Origin: Panax quinquefolius
Lineage: Eukaryota > Streptophyta > Magnoliopsida > Apiales > Araliaceae
Length of the DNA stretch: 64,000 nt
Direction: 5' to 3'
NCBI GenBank assembly: GCA_020205615.1
Contig: CM035152.1
Location: 112,958,111 to 113,022,110, forward strand
Shown here: positions 11,871 to 23,665 of the stretch, piece after piece
Layout of the letters: every line of letters starts with the position of its first letter
Position numbering within the stretch: the stretch's first letter is position 1
Made by a program: the position numbers and the translations under genes
Notes under the pieces: generated by a model
Seen by the model: only the letters and a program-made list of their open reading frames with translations
Told to the model about the DNA's origin: nothing
Databases searched by the model: none

Positions 11871-12613
11871 GAGGGCTTGGGGTAGCCATTTCAAAAAAAG
11901 AGAAAAGGCGAGGAAGCCCTGTCCAATTTACTTTGTACACGCCCATATTGAGTGCTTGCTCTTTTTAAACACCTGTTAGCTCACATATAGCTATACATTT
12001 TATCGAAGCGAGCTGAGTATTTATCCATATAGAGTCATAGAAGTCTGCATTGGCAGCCTATTGTAATCCTTCTCACACTCTATAAAGCCTTTCTCTTCAT
12101 CTTTGCACACACTATTCTACACATTGAGAGTCATGTTGTGTGCGTACGCCCGGACTGCAGTCCTTGGTTTTCATTTCTGTCAGTATATATATACTTATAT
12201 ATCTATATATTTATATATGGACTAACATTATCGAGTTATGCCTCGATTAAGCCTAGACTTGAGTTTGGAGCGTTTATTTGCTTATATATATATATATATA
12301 ATTGTTGTTAGACATATCTAATGAGCCCGGATTTTACATCCGGATCATTTATTGCTTATATATATATATGTTTATATATATAATTGTTGTCGGACATATC
12401 CGATGATCCTGGATTTTATATCCGGTGCATTTACTGCTATATATATATATATATTTACATTTCTATCAGGCCTGGAGTTTACTTCGAGGCCTTTTACTGC
12501 TTTATTTACATTTAGTCCCGCCTGGAGTTTACTTCATGTCGGTTGATCGCATTTACTGCTTTATTTACTTTTTTGATCCCCCATGAAGTCACTTCGTGGT
12601 GGTTGATCATGTT

Positions 12614-12651
<38 letters not shown>

Positions 12652-13325
12652 GCTTTTATATATATATAATTGCTTACTGCTTTCCATATAAACTGCAGTA
12701 TCATGTGAGCTTAGGAATCATGTGATCACTGATTGATCTCTTGAATCTAGATTCGGTTCCCATGATGGACTTTTTTAGTCATAAGTGACTTGTACATTAT
12801 TTGCGATTGTCTGAATTTCCTTGGATGGATGTCATGCCCATGAGAAGTTCTAAGATCTTCAGATATTATTTTCGAAGATGCCTTCAGATCTCGAAAATAA
12901 AAGCAAACAAGCCAAACATTTTAATAATAAAATGGAAGTATGAAAAGGTCTCAATTCTATTGAGCATGTGGTTTGAAAAACCTCTTTTTATAAAACTTCA
13001 TTGCTATATCTTGCTTAAAACTAAATTTTTCTATAAATTCAAACCCTGTGTATATAGGTGCGAACGAGGCCTCACACTACTTTCAAATAATTGTACATTG
13101 ATCCACACACACACACACACACATTTATATAACAGTTTCTTTGAAAAGTGGCAGTCACCGTGGCAACACGGATGTCGGGGGGTGCCTAACACCTTCCCTC
13201 CGCATAATCAAGCCCCCGAGCCCAAATGAATCTCGGTTTCAAAGACCCGTTTAGCAATGTCACATCACTGGGTCAATGTGCAAACCTTTTTGGTTGCGTT
13301 GGTGTAACTAGTTAAAAACACCAAC

Positions 13326-13334
13326 TGGCGACTC
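13326..13334 (+). other. PBS-like motif inside the LTR (possible fossil primer site)
   Basis: TGGCGACTC, within AACTGGCGACTCTTAAAG, lies about 130 bp before the LTR end. It matches the first nine bases of the canonical tRNA-Arg PBS better than the real PBS after the LTR does. The 3' LTR keeps it near 34257; F has lost it. Confidence 0.5.
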
Positions 13335-13467
13335 TTAAAGTCAAATCATCAACATTATACATGTCGGACCTTTTTCACTTGTTTTTTCAAACAAATCTCA
13401 CATTAACATGAGAACACCAAAGAACAAGTAACAAAAAAGGACATCTAAAAATCCTGACGTCGACAGG

Positions 13468-13485
13468 TGGCAACTCTGCTGGGGA
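13468..13485 (+). other. Primer binding site of E (tRNA-Arg type)
   Basis: TGGCAACTCTGCTGGGGA two bases after the LTR. Known Tat/Ogre elements use a site of the form TGGCGACTCCACTGGGGA, complementary to the 3' end of tRNA-Arg; this copy differs at three positions. It primes minus-strand cDNA. Confidence 0.75.
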
Positions 13486-14205
13486 CTCCAGTAAGAGGGC
13501 TTAAGCCATTATTACAAGCTTTTCAAAACTGTTATATGCTTGTGTGTGAATGTTGTATTTACATTTATGATGAATGTGTACGAATGCATTTTACTTACTG
13601 CACTGCTAAATATCTATCTTTGATATTAGTGCTTCGTACATGTCATCATTTTCCATAAACGGTGAGACACGTTGTATATGAATGTATGTTGTGTGATTCC
13701 TCCACTAAGAGGCTATCATATACGTTTGTTTGATTCTTTGGACTCGTGGGAAGACTAATTCCAACGAGGCTCGGAAAGGAAAGGCACCACCAGTTCATTT
13801 CTAGTTGAAAGACTAGATTAACTTCCCGTCAAGTAGATTGCGATGATCTGGGAACCTTCATGCCAAAAAGCCGCGAGAGTAACCCTAAGATAGGTCAACC
13901 TCTGATAAATCAAACGTGGAGAAAAGTCTCTTCATGCTTTCCATTTTCAATTACTTGTAAAAGCATTTACTTGTAATTTTATTCCATGATCATCTATATG
14001 TAATGGAAAATATGAAGAATATCTGTGCATACATGACATGTTATCAATTAACAACCATTTTTGCATGACCATATTCCTAAAATGGGCACATTATGATAAC
14101 ATTTACATTATCCCTAAAACTAAACTACATAAGTTTTTTTGTAGGGAAATCATTGGGCCTGATACCCGCTCAAAATCCAAAAAGGCCACGAGCCTACAAC
14201 CAATC
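13486..14205 (+). other. E untranslated leader
   Basis: About 720 bp between PBS and gag. It has no convincing coding sequence; the short open frames in it are not conserved motifs. A frame open from 14038 runs into gag, but the Met at 14206 before SSSDQFNPVSREEF is the better gag start. Confidence 0.6.
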
Positions 14206-15620
14206 ATGTCTTCTTCGGACCAGTTTAATCCTGTTTCTCGAGAAGAGTTTGACAGATTGAGTAAACAAATCACAGATCTGGCTGTTCTGCTTAAAGAACT
14301 GCATCAGTCTACTCAGGGTACAAAGATGCCTAGACATACAGAATCCTTTACACAAGGAGGAGCTCATGGTTTGGAAAAAACAATTCCGGAACCTCAGTTG
14401 GATACAACCAACAAAGACCCTAAAAACACCCATCTCAAAGGAGATCCAGACACCAGTGATATCAGGAAGAAGGTCCTCCAAATGGAGGAAGCTATCTATG
14501 TTCTCAAAGGGATTGGAACACATGGAAGTGTCTCATATACTGACCTTTGCATATTCCCTGGAGTTTATTATCCAAAGAAATTCAAAAACCTGATTTTGAA
14601 AAGTATGACGGATTAGGGGATCCTTATACACATTTGAAGGTGTTCATTGGAGGACTTGGATCTTATGCGGAAAATGAGAAGCTCAGAATGCAGCTGTTCT
14701 AGAAGAGTCTGACTGGAGAAGCCTGTTCATGGTATACCAGATTAGATAACTCAAAAATCCATAGCTGGGAAGAGCTAGCTCACGCCTTTCTCACTCAATA
14801 CAGTTTTCAATCTCAGATGGCTCCTGACCGGTACCAAATTACCAAGGTCAAGAACCAGTCTAATTAGTCTTTCAGAGAGTATGCTCAAAGGTGGGCGCTT
14901 CTTCGCTCAAGTTATTCCTTCCATTTACGTAATCGTAAATGGTCATAAATTTCATAGATATACATGAAGCTCCTTTCTATGAGAGAGTTTTAGCCAGTAT
15001 CGGCAAACCATTCTCTAAAATGATCAAACACTGATAAATGGCTGAGATGGGATTGAAATCTGGTAAGATTCAAGACCTAGCTGCTCTTAAAGCAGTTGCT
15101 GAGCACATCCAATCCGGATCTTATGGAAACAACCCCCGGAGTGTCCATAAAAAGAAAGAGGAGGATGTTTCCTTGATACTACAAGGACGACAGAAAAGGT
15201 ATCGTAACATGCCTATACAGAGGAAAAACTACTCCCTTTTCGCCACGTCTTCAAACCCTCCATTGCCTAAAAAAGTGGAGAAGTAAAGCGCCCTTGAACT
15301 TTTTCACAACCGTTAGGGGACTCGCTCGAGAATATTCTTTCTCTCTTCGACTACTCGTAAGAAAATCACACGTCTTCTTCCACCCACCAACCCTAATGGG
15401 AGGTTTTAATCTTTACTCGGAAGTGTGCTTATCATGTTGGAGTACCTGGACATGATACTCAAGATTGTTGGGCCTTGAAACACAAGATCCAAGATTTAAT
15501 AGACAACGGTGAGATTTTGGTTACCAAACCAGATCAACCTCATGTGCAAGACAACCCTCTTCCTCAACACAAAGAAGAAACGGGTCAACATGATCAGTTA
15601 GAGCACCGGACAGAGTTCCA
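14206..15620 (+). pseudogene. gag: E gag (Tat lineage), capsid and first zinc-knuckle region
   Basis: Structural protein that would package element RNA. The start MSSSDQFNPVSREEFDRL leads a charged, partly helical region. The capsid part carries KYDGLGDPYTHLKVFIGG, the KSLTGEACSWYTRL motif and SFREYAQRWALL, the standard retrotransposon-gag signature of the Tat lineage. A frameshift lies near 14575-14590. TAG stops interrupt the frame at the 'QLF*KSL' and 'QSN*SFREY' positions, with more damage near 14950. At about 15426 is KCAYHVGVPGHDTQDCWAL, the C-x2-H type knuckle found in Tat gags, followed by KIQDLIDNGEILV. It is a pseudogene by at least two frameshifts and several stops. Confidence 0.82.
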
Positions 15621-15818
15621 GTTTTAACGGTGAATCATCCCAGACCATCAAAGACGGTGTTGACAGATGGGATTATACAAAGTTCCGATTTATTATGGAG
15701 CGAAGATGAAAGCTCTTTGCAAAAAATTGAAGCGATAATCGCGTAGCTGGTGACCCGTCAGCATCAAGTCACACGCCAATTAATCAGATAGAAGCATGCC
15801 TATCTCCTTCCTTTTGTC

Positions 15819-16135
15819 ATGAATGCTCCACCATCACCTTCAAAAAGCGAAGCTCTGGAGGATAAGGTTGCAAAGAGAGCAACTGCTAAAGCCCGTCGGG
15901 ATTTTGCTAATCAGAGGGAGTTTACCTATCTGGGCCAACCTATGGTGGAAATATTTCAAATGTTGATTAATGAAGGAAGAATTACATCCCTTCTACCTCC
16001 AATCAATCCCCGTGCAGGACAGTTTAACTCCAATGGAGTGTATCAGTATCATTCCTATTCTCGCAGTCATAGCACAGACGAATGCTGAGCACTCCACCAT
16101 CTCATTCAAAATCTTATTGATAGCGGTGTCCTGAA
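15819..16135 (+). pseudogene. E gag C-terminal region with a second, degenerate knuckle module
   Basis: Encodes FANQREFTYLGQPMVEIFQM, then ITSLLPPINP and a knuckle-like YQYHSYSRSHSTDEC, then ALHHLIQNLIDSGVLK. The layout (LLPP.NP, C/Y-x-YH, H-x-T-x2-C, ALxHxIQxLIDxG) repeats that at about 15370-15520, some 615 bp upstream, so the knuckle region is present twice. The second copy lacks its first Cys and has a stop (TGA at 16086) just after the final Cys. What the spacer between the copies holds is unclear; it is full of stops. Confidence 0.65.
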
Positions 16136-16279
16136 AATGGCAAACGATGACACTGTGCAACTTGAGGGTGGGAGTACATGTCCTACCAAATGGAAGGGAT
16201 CAGTAGCAGTTATATCCGACGAGGATTATGAAACTGTCAAGGCATTTCCCATACAAACAATGTAGGAGCTGACAATCCT

Positions 16280-17181
16280 TTGAAAGTGGTCGTACCAGAG
16301 CCAATTTCTTTGCTTTTCAGACAACAATATCCTATTGTCAGCTTACACAAAGTTCCATGGAATTATGGAGAAGCTGAAGGATCCACGTCTCATACTACTT
16401 CTACAGTGTCGAAGGAAAATCCACTATATCTTCCTCAGAGGGTGATAAAGCCTGCCATCAAAGCAAAGGGGAAGATTCTCATGGAGAAGATTGAAAAATT
16501 CCTCCGCACTATGGGCCATAATGAAGCCAAGGTGGTTTTAAGCTTAAAAGAAGCTCCACATCAGATATCAATACTGGACTTGGTTTTCTCTTCCGAGGAT
16601 CATCGGAAGATTTTATTGATGGTTTTGGAAGAAGCACTCTTTACCAGAAATCGGTGGATGTGGAAAAATTTCAACATATGGTTGATCACATTTTCAACAA
16701 CAATGTGATATCCTTCATCGATGATGACATACCTCCCCGAAGGACCGGTCATTGCAAGCCATTGCACATTGCAGTTTTATCTTCTGGGTATATACTAGCT
16801 GGAGTTTTGACAGATGGAGGTTCGTCTCTGAATATCTGTCCTTATGCCACCTTGGTGAATATGAATGTCAATCTAAAACTGATCCAAAGCAGCCATACAG
16901 TTATTAAAGCTTTTGATGGAGCCCGACAAAATTCCATCGGAAAGATTGAGCTGCCATTTGAGATTGGTCCAAATACATTCAATATATCCTTTCATGTCCT
17001 CAAGATAGACTCAGGATACAACCTGCTATTGGGGAGACCATGGATATACATGGCTGGAGCTGTTCCCTCCACACTACATCAACAACTCAAATACATTGTC
17101 AACAACAGTTTAGTCACTATTAACGCTAACCTGGAATGTCCTGTACAAGGAGATCTGCCAATCATCAACTTCAACTCATAA
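16280..17181 (+). pseudogene. E aspartic protease (Tat lineage)
   Basis: Retropepsin-type protease that would cut the Gag-Pol polyprotein. The linker frame 16280-16708 (VVVPEPISLLFRQQYPIV) overlaps a second frame from 16654 by a frameshift. The second frame holds the active-site region VLTDGGSSLNICPYATL (Tat consensus has D-N-G-S; here D-G-G-S), then GYNLLLGRPWIYMAGAVPS, the LLGRPW flap/core motif typical of Tat, and LHQQLKYI. The catalytic Asp is kept. The frame closes at 17181 before the G-patch region. Confidence 0.82.
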
Positions 17182-17277
17182 GTTGAGCCGGCCAATTTTC
17201 ATACCTTGGAAGTGAGTAACACTCAATACTAACCTATTGGAGCACCACTTCCATACCTAAGATTTCTACCGAGGTTA

Positions 17278-17424
17278 TGTCAGCCACTCAAGAAATGATG
17301 TCATTGGGTCATCAGCCTGGACAAGGGCTTGGTAAAAATTAGCAGGGTATTAAGCACCCTATTCAAGTGTCCAGTCAAATTGGGACAGCTGGACTAGGCT
17401 ATGCTGCTAGTTCCAGTCATAAGA
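17278..17424 (+). pseudogene. E G-patch motif region
   Basis: Reads MMSLGHQPGQGLGKN, then a TAG stop, then QGIKHPIQV and a second glycine-rich stretch. G-patch domains between protease and RT are a known feature of Ogre/Tat elements and may bind RNA. TAG replaces an expected Gln or Tyr codon. Bases 17425-17975 continue as a spacer with broken frames (for example 17516-17833) linking to RT. Confidence 0.65.
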
Positions 17425-17975
17425 ATCCTCATAAGCACAAGCAGGTTCCCCAAGCTTCCGCCATATGACGATTTTTTCCATCTGCACCGCATGGTAATCT
17501 GATCTCGGTTAAAAGGTGCCGGCCCATGTGTTATGGCTATCTTTGTTTCCTAAACCAATACCATTCAAAGCAAAAGAGGTGCTTATTCCTGATCCTGAAG
17601 TGGAAGAAAAGGAACGGAAACGTAAACATTACATCGCCTTGATGATGTCAGGCATACGCATCATTATCCATGATGAACATACAAACAGACATACCCCAGA
17701 CAATGATTGCCCAGATGTTATGGTCATCATTCTGGAGAAGGAGGACAATGATAATCCCTCCATCACTGCAGTCCACCAGGACTTTGCCCTGGACAATTGG
17801 AGCAGCACTCCATGCATTGGTCGACGAGGGTAAAATGGGCAGAAAATCCCTCTGCCCTGTAGATAACTTTAATTGCTTACTTTTCTATACAGTATTAGCA
17901 GTTATTTTATCACTACATGCTAACACTTTATATGATTAAACAGTTTTATATATTCAGTGTGAGCATCTTTTGGTT

Positions 17976-18500
17976 TTAGGACTATAAATTTAGATGTGTT
18001 TGTACTTGCCGATGAGGTGCCTTCTCTCCATAAGGGTTGTAACTTTGATGCAAAGTTGGACTCAGACTTGAGTAACATACAATAGAACATTGAGACACCT
18101 CAGGAGATTAAGGAATGGGTCATAGATAAGCCTAAACCCAACCTTGACCAAACCACTTCTTTCAATTTTGGAACCTTAGAAAACCCTAAGCTAATCCAGA
18201 TTGGTTCAGACCTTACCCCAAACCAACGGAATGATATGGTTGCACTATTAACCCAATTTCAGGATGTGTTTGCATGGTCTCATGAAGACATGGTGGGTTT
18301 GTCCACTGACATTGTTCTTCATCGCCTTCCCATTAAAGAACGATTCAAGCCAGTTAGGCAGAAGCTCAGGCGAGTGAAACCTAAGAGGAGTTTGAAGGTT
18401 AAAGAAGAAATTGTGAAACAATTTCAAGCTGGCATTATCATGGTATCTACATATCCGGAGTGGATATCTAACATTGTTCCCATGCCTCAAAACCGGGAGA
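17976..18500 (+). pseudogene. E reverse transcriptase, N-terminal part only
   Basis: Pol polymerase that would copy element RNA. Visible are FQDVFAWSHEDMVGL, the conserved RT entry motif HRLPIKERFKPVRQKLRR, KEEIVKQFQAGII and EWISNIVPMPQN. Immediately after this the sequence jumps to RNase H-side sequence (EKTCCALAWA, at about 18540 in another frame), so the fingers/palm core with the YVDD motif, roughly 0.9-1 kb, is deleted. There is also an in-frame TAG upstream near 18083. The protein would be inactive. Confidence 0.82.
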
Positions 18501-18529
18501 AAAGTGCGAGTACATTCGGCATCGGTGAA

Positions 18530-19320
18530 AGAAGTACATTACGATTGAGAAAACTTGTTGTGCTTTAGCATGGGCTTCCATGAGGATTCTGACATTACCT
18601 CCATGGTCACCTGACCATCTCTATCCAGCGTGGATCCTCTAAATTATGTGTTCGATAAGCCCATCTTGAATTATCGGTATCCAGATGGAAGTTAATCCTA
18701 CGATAATTTGACATCATCAGCGTGGCATGAAAGTGCATCGGCGGTCGAGGAAATTATGATCAACCGACCTTTTTGTAGGGATTACAAATCATAGAAACAT
18801 ACTTCCCAAATGAAGGCGTAATGTGATTCAACAATATCATCATACAATACATGCCATACGTGGAAAATGTATTTTGATGGGATTACAGAAGGCTTTGAGC
18901 TGGAGCGATTCTAATATCCGATGACGGGAGTAGTATATTCATCGGCCAAATTGCGATTTTATCGGTACTAACAACCACAACCGAGATCATGGGGCTAAAA
19001 CTTTCCGATTCGATGGGCATCGGGATCGATTAACTATTGTGGGGGATTCCAAATTGGTAATCAAATAATCCACAGGAATCTATCAATTCAAAGAATTACA
19101 TTTGCTGCCTCACCATCGACAAGTTTTACAGATGGCTTTGGTGTTCGAAGAAATCTCCTTTCTACACATTCCTCATAATAGGAATGATTTTATGGATGCA
19201 CTAGCTATGTTGGCCTCCTTGATCCACATACCTGACAAGGAAAACATGCCAAGCATCCATTTGCTCTGCAAAAGGCCCCAGTTTATGGGAACAATATTGG
19301 AGAAGTATCGGATGAGCTAA
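18530..19320 (+). pseudogene. E RNase H remnants
   Basis: Broken ribonuclease H. In changing frames one can read EKTCCALAWAS (18540), MYFDG near 18868, VVYSSAKLRF near 18930, then from 19102 an open stretch with HHRQVLQMALVFEEISFLHI, PHNRNDFMDALAMLASL. The last matches the Tat RNase H C-terminus (IPR..N..ADALATLAS). Several frameshifts and a dense run of differences at 18640-19060 leave no continuous domain. Confidence 0.72.
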
Positions 19321-19388
19321 CTCCCATCCACCACCCTTGGTATCAGCATATCAAGGAGTATCTGTGAGATGGATCTACACCCGCTGAG

Positions 19389-20581
19389 GTGAGCCTAACT
19401 GAGAAGAGGCGGATCCATCGACTTGCTTTGAAATTCTACCTGAACGGAGATGCAATCTACAAAAGAGATGCAGGATTAGGTATCCTCGATGTGCGGACAA
19501 AGACCAAGCTCGAGAGGATCATGGATGAGATCCATGGTGGAGAGTATGTGGCCCACACTTGGCCCTTACTCTTGTCGAAAATTCTTAGAAACGAGGGCAT
19601 TATTGGCTACGCTCGAAAAAGTCGTTGTGATGATCACGTCGAAGATGCTATCAATGCCAAATTCATGGGAATGATATCCACACCCCTCAAGGGAACTCCT
19701 GATATGAGTTCGCCATGGCCCTTCTCGATGTGTGGAATGGGCGTGATCGGGCCCATCGAGCCCAAATCGATAATGGACATCGATTCATATTCACCATGAT
19801 CGACTACTTCACCAAATGGGTAGAAGCAGCCTCCTTCCCCAGGGTTACCAAAGAAGTCATCATTGCTTTCATCAGAAATAATGTAGTCTGTCGATATGGA
19901 CAACTAGAGGTTATTATGTCAGACAATGCTAAGAAACTCAACAACAAAATGATGGAGGAGTTATATAGTAAATTCCACATCAAACACCTTAACTTCGTCA
20001 TCTACCATCCAAAGATGAATGGTGCTATTGAAGCGGCTAATAAAAATATCAAGAAGATCAAGCAGAAAATGTTCGCCAATTATAAAGGATCGCCTGACCT
20101 CTTGCCTCTGGCTTTTTTAGCCTACAAAACTTCAATGCGTACTTCCACTGGGGCAACCACCTACTCATTAGCCTACAGGATGGAAGCAGTGCTCCCCATA
20201 GAGGTGGAAATGGAATCCCTCAGAGTGTTGATGGTTGCTCAGTTGGATGAAGACCAATGGGTACAAGACAGGTATCACCAATTGTCTCTAATAGATGAAA
20301 GGCGAACCACGGCTATCTTCCATGGTCAGTTATATCAGCAAAGGATCGCACAATCCTATAATAGAAAAGTCTGGCTACGGTAATTCAAATAACATGACTT
20401 GGTTTTGAAGAAGATCATTGATAACCAAGATCAATCTAAGGGAAAATTCGCTCCTAACTGGGAAGGTCTGTTTGTTGTCAAGGAGGTATTGATAGGAGGC
20501 TCTCTCAGACTACAGGAAATGTATGGTGATGAATTTCCACAGCTTATCAACTCGAACACCGTGAAATGGTACTATGTCTAA
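19389..20581 (+). pseudogene. E integrase
   Basis: Would insert the cDNA. The zinc-binding part is read from 19389 (EIHGGEYVAHTW); its second half has lost the usual Cys pair spacing. The core begins CGMGVIGPIEPK, where Tat elements have GMDVIGPI, so the first catalytic Asp is Gly. A frameshift near 19780 moves to FTMIDYFTKWVEAASF, then VIMSDNAKKLNN (second Asp kept) and MNGAIEAANKNIKKIKQKM (catalytic Glu kept). A stop/frameshift at 20383-20399 precedes the C-terminal GKFAPNWEGLFVVKEVL and NSNTVKWYYV, the usual end of Tat pol. It is inactive because of the Asp loss and two frameshifts. Confidence 0.85.
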
Positions 20582-21636
20582 AGTTACCATCAAGCAAACA
20601 TCCTGGTATTGATCATCCAATCACCAGTCATTCCGATTTTAAACCCTCTCTTTTTACAAATTCTTACGCCCTCGTGGAAACACACATTTCAAACCAAGCT
20701 GACTGGTTTCACCTCGATTCAAACTTTTCATACCTGGTTTATCCACGAAGACAGATTAAACTTTTCATACTGCAGTTTATCACGAAGGCGGGATTAAACT
20801 TTTTCCACACATTCGTAGTTTGTCCCCATTATGGGAGCAAACTTTTTCTTCTCTCATGATATAGCTTTGCGCACATGGAGTCACGTAGGCAACCATATTC
20901 TATATGGCCAGGTAGTAATAAAAAAACAACAAAAACATTTCTACCCTCTTTCTACAAAAAAAACAACAAAAATACTTCTACACCCTTCTTCGTCAATGAA
21001 GCTTTTACACCCATCAGCCTTTCACATTCAGCGTTGAACCTTCTACACTAGGTTCGAACTACACGCAGAACTTGATTTCCTCTTCAATAGAGTACATAGC
21101 GACCATTTATGGCAATGCAGGATCAACCTTGATCCACCATAATTCATCGACTTCGGATCGAGGGATGGAATTACCCAACCTCTCCTCATAAATAGGAGAT
21201 TCTTTACCATCTAAGCCGCGGTTATGCCTCAAGAGCAATACCAATCCATAAGAGATGGAATTAACTAGGCTTCTCGTAAATAGAAGTATTGGCGACCATC
21301 GTAGTGCGGTCGATCTCGAGAGTAGAAGAAAAGCCACATTCTCTCCATATTTCCATACAGAAACCAGTCCCAAGACACCAGAGATGGTAGGGATACATAC
21401 AGATCAATGATCAATTCTGAGAGATCCTGTGATGGCTCAATGTCAACATGTCAAGGATAAGTTCAGAATGCATCAAGATCACAAGGCCTTGAAGAAACAG
21501 GCAAATATCAAGCAAGTATCAAGGCATGACTGAAAGGGAAGTAAATCAAAATATATTTCTCTGCTATATATACTAATGTTTGATATATACATCTGTGTTG
21601 TACTTTGACAAAATGGCTAAGCTAGTCTGTACAGGA
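20582..21636 (+). other. E spacer between pol and the antisense genes
   Basis: About 1 kb without a recognisable gene. It includes a frequent Tat 3' phrase (GCGCACATGGAGTCACGTAG near 20868) and an A-rich direct repeat (AAAAAAACAACAAAAA) near 20920-20975. Open frames here show no conserved motif. Confidence 0.55.
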
Positions 21637-23384
21637 AAATACAAAGCTATATACGGATCTGTGTGTATGCGGACTATCAGATCTAACATAACATCCCTCT
21701 CTGAAGATGGAGGTAAAGCTACAAGCTCCTACCCAATGGCATCTACACGAGATAGCAGATCAGAGGCTAACTGCATGGTGACATGATGCTCATCAATGTA
21801 TGCACTTATATCAGCAAGGACGTCAGTCGTATGGGATCTAACTAAAGTACTATTTGTAATGGCCACATCTCTAGCAGATAGGGCGGCATCCCGCTCCATA
21901 ATCATTGCATCCCTGACAGATCTAGCCTAATCCCTCTCTAATAGAGCGGCGTATCTCCCATCAAGAGCTATCAACATCGCGACCCTAGCCTGATCTCTAT
22001 CATAAGTCATCAGATGTAGGCTCTGATCCAAATGTTATGTTGAATACTGAGTAACAGTGGCACTCGGGGTGGGAGAATCCATCACAAATGCTGGCAGCCA
22101 AACAGTCAAGTCCCCATCAATGGGAATGTCAGCCTCCTCCATAGGCTCCTCATCGTCGGAATCAATATCTTGCACTGTGGATACTACCATAGTTGATGCA
22201 GTCTCTGTCTCCATCCATGCTGAATACTCTGCAAAATAACCTTGGGGACCGACGAGAAAAATCGGCTAGCTCTCTTTCATCGATCAGGCATCATACAACC
22301 TGGATCTGTCCGCTAATGATAAGTGGCGAGAAGTGAAACGCTGAATCACTGCCCCCTCATATGGGTAGAAATCCTGCAACTGATCAAACTGACACATCAC
22401 GGCTAGTGGGTGGTAGGTGATCATCCCTCTCAAACTAGCTAGAGGTAAATAATCCATGCCCGGAGTATGAGTAATAAAGCTGTAGGGTGAGCTAAGCTGT
22501 GTACACGGCAAAATAGCGAATGGATCTCCAATCCCTGCCAGGAAAGCTGACCAAGATGTAGCATCTGTACACTCTGCAAGCTGGAAGGAATATGAAATCG
22601 CTATATCATGGGTGAAACAATATCCATGCCATCTAAATGTGCAAATCGGTCCCAAGTGTGATATAAACCACACGTACAGCATGACCGAGCTGCCTATGAA
22701 CACTCCTGCCATATAAGTACAACAATATGTGGCCAACCTCATAGTCTCTGCCATAATCATCGGTAGGATGGTGTGACCCTTCTGGAGAGCTCTCACTTCC
22801 ATAATGATACTGATGTCCAACTCATCCATGTATAGTGGCATGTAGACGTATGACAATATGCACAACAATAGTACATCCACTCTAGCCAAACGCCACTGAT
22901 CCTCCGGTGTGGTGAAATCCCCGGAATGCCGTGAATAACTATCCTCAGAGCAAAATCTGTCAAAAAGAAAACGCTGGGATATCACGTGGCTGGATGTAAT
23001 CTCGTCCTGTACCACTCTACGCCTCAATCCGGTGAGGGTCATAAACTGTCTACTCATGTCGTCGATCGCCATGTGCACGCAAGGTCTATCCAATGGCAGC
23101 ATCGTCAACCGTGCATACTCCTCCAAAGTCGGAGTTAACTCTCGGGTCCCGAATTGGAAAACCTGTCACTCCGGTACCCAATGCTGTAGCATACCATCTA
23201 TAAATCCTGTGGGAACCTGAAACATCAACAGGGTCGTAGTATGCTGTAAAAAATCATCTACGGTCACCCTTTCTGGTGGTGACATACTATCATACCATGA
23301 GCACATACCAGATGCCACCAAAAATGGTGGGGTATGATCAATACGGCAAACTGTCGAAGAAGACATTTGTACGGGCCGTATCAT
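21637..23384 (-). pseudogene. Antisense DUF7745-like gene of E with coiled-coil tail
   Basis: Convergent to gag-pol. The N-terminus (23384-23169) reads PPFLVASGMCSWYDSM, then a frameshift near 23150 leads into 280 open codons (23126-22284) with LEEYARLTMLPLDRP, long hydrophobic helices and GMDYLPLASLRGMITYHP. After a stop at 22284 the frame resumes as an acidic stretch (QDIDSDDEEPMEEADIPIDG) and a coiled-coil region of 'RDxA' repeats (ERDAALSARDVAI), ending near ELVALPPSSERD. One TAG sits where Gln is expected (DAIG*EL, near 21732). F has the same gene, and where E is broken F is often open, so the ancestor was a longer intact protein. Role unknown. Confidence 0.72.
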
Positions 23385-23549
23385 ACGACCATCCAGGGGT
23401 CAATGCTGAGTATCTCTGGATATACATACGTATGCATAACATAATAACATGCATGATATAATAGATGGCAATATGATATAGGGAATGGAAAAGCGTACAT
23501 ACATTCCTAAGTATATCATCATCTAATACATCTCTGTCTGACTAAAATC

Positions 23550-23665
23550 TGAGGAAATGGGAGAAGCTACCCAACATCTCAATAGAGGCCTATCAAAAGA
23601 TATAGCGAGAATGGGGAGAAGCTACCCAACAGCTAACAGAGGCCTATCAAAAGAGATAACGAGAA
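23550..23665. repeat. Tandem repeat of about 54 bp between the two antisense genes of E
   Basis: Two units built on GAGAAGCTACCCAACA and AGAGGCCTATCAAAAGATAT, as in F at 6225-6335. Confidence 0.65.

Larger units (their letters stand above)
11001..13465 (+). repeat. Element E 5' LTR
   Basis: Full LTR. U3 (11001 to about 11890) holds near-palindromic GGCGATAACCCCGG-type motifs and an E-box-like palindrome (GCAGGTACACCTGTGGC) just upstream of the TATA box. The R/U5 part is rich in AT runs (for example 12616-12648) and has repeated phrases built on GGAGTTTACTTCGTGGCGG. Near its end is a second PBS-like motif (13326-13334). Confidence 0.9.
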
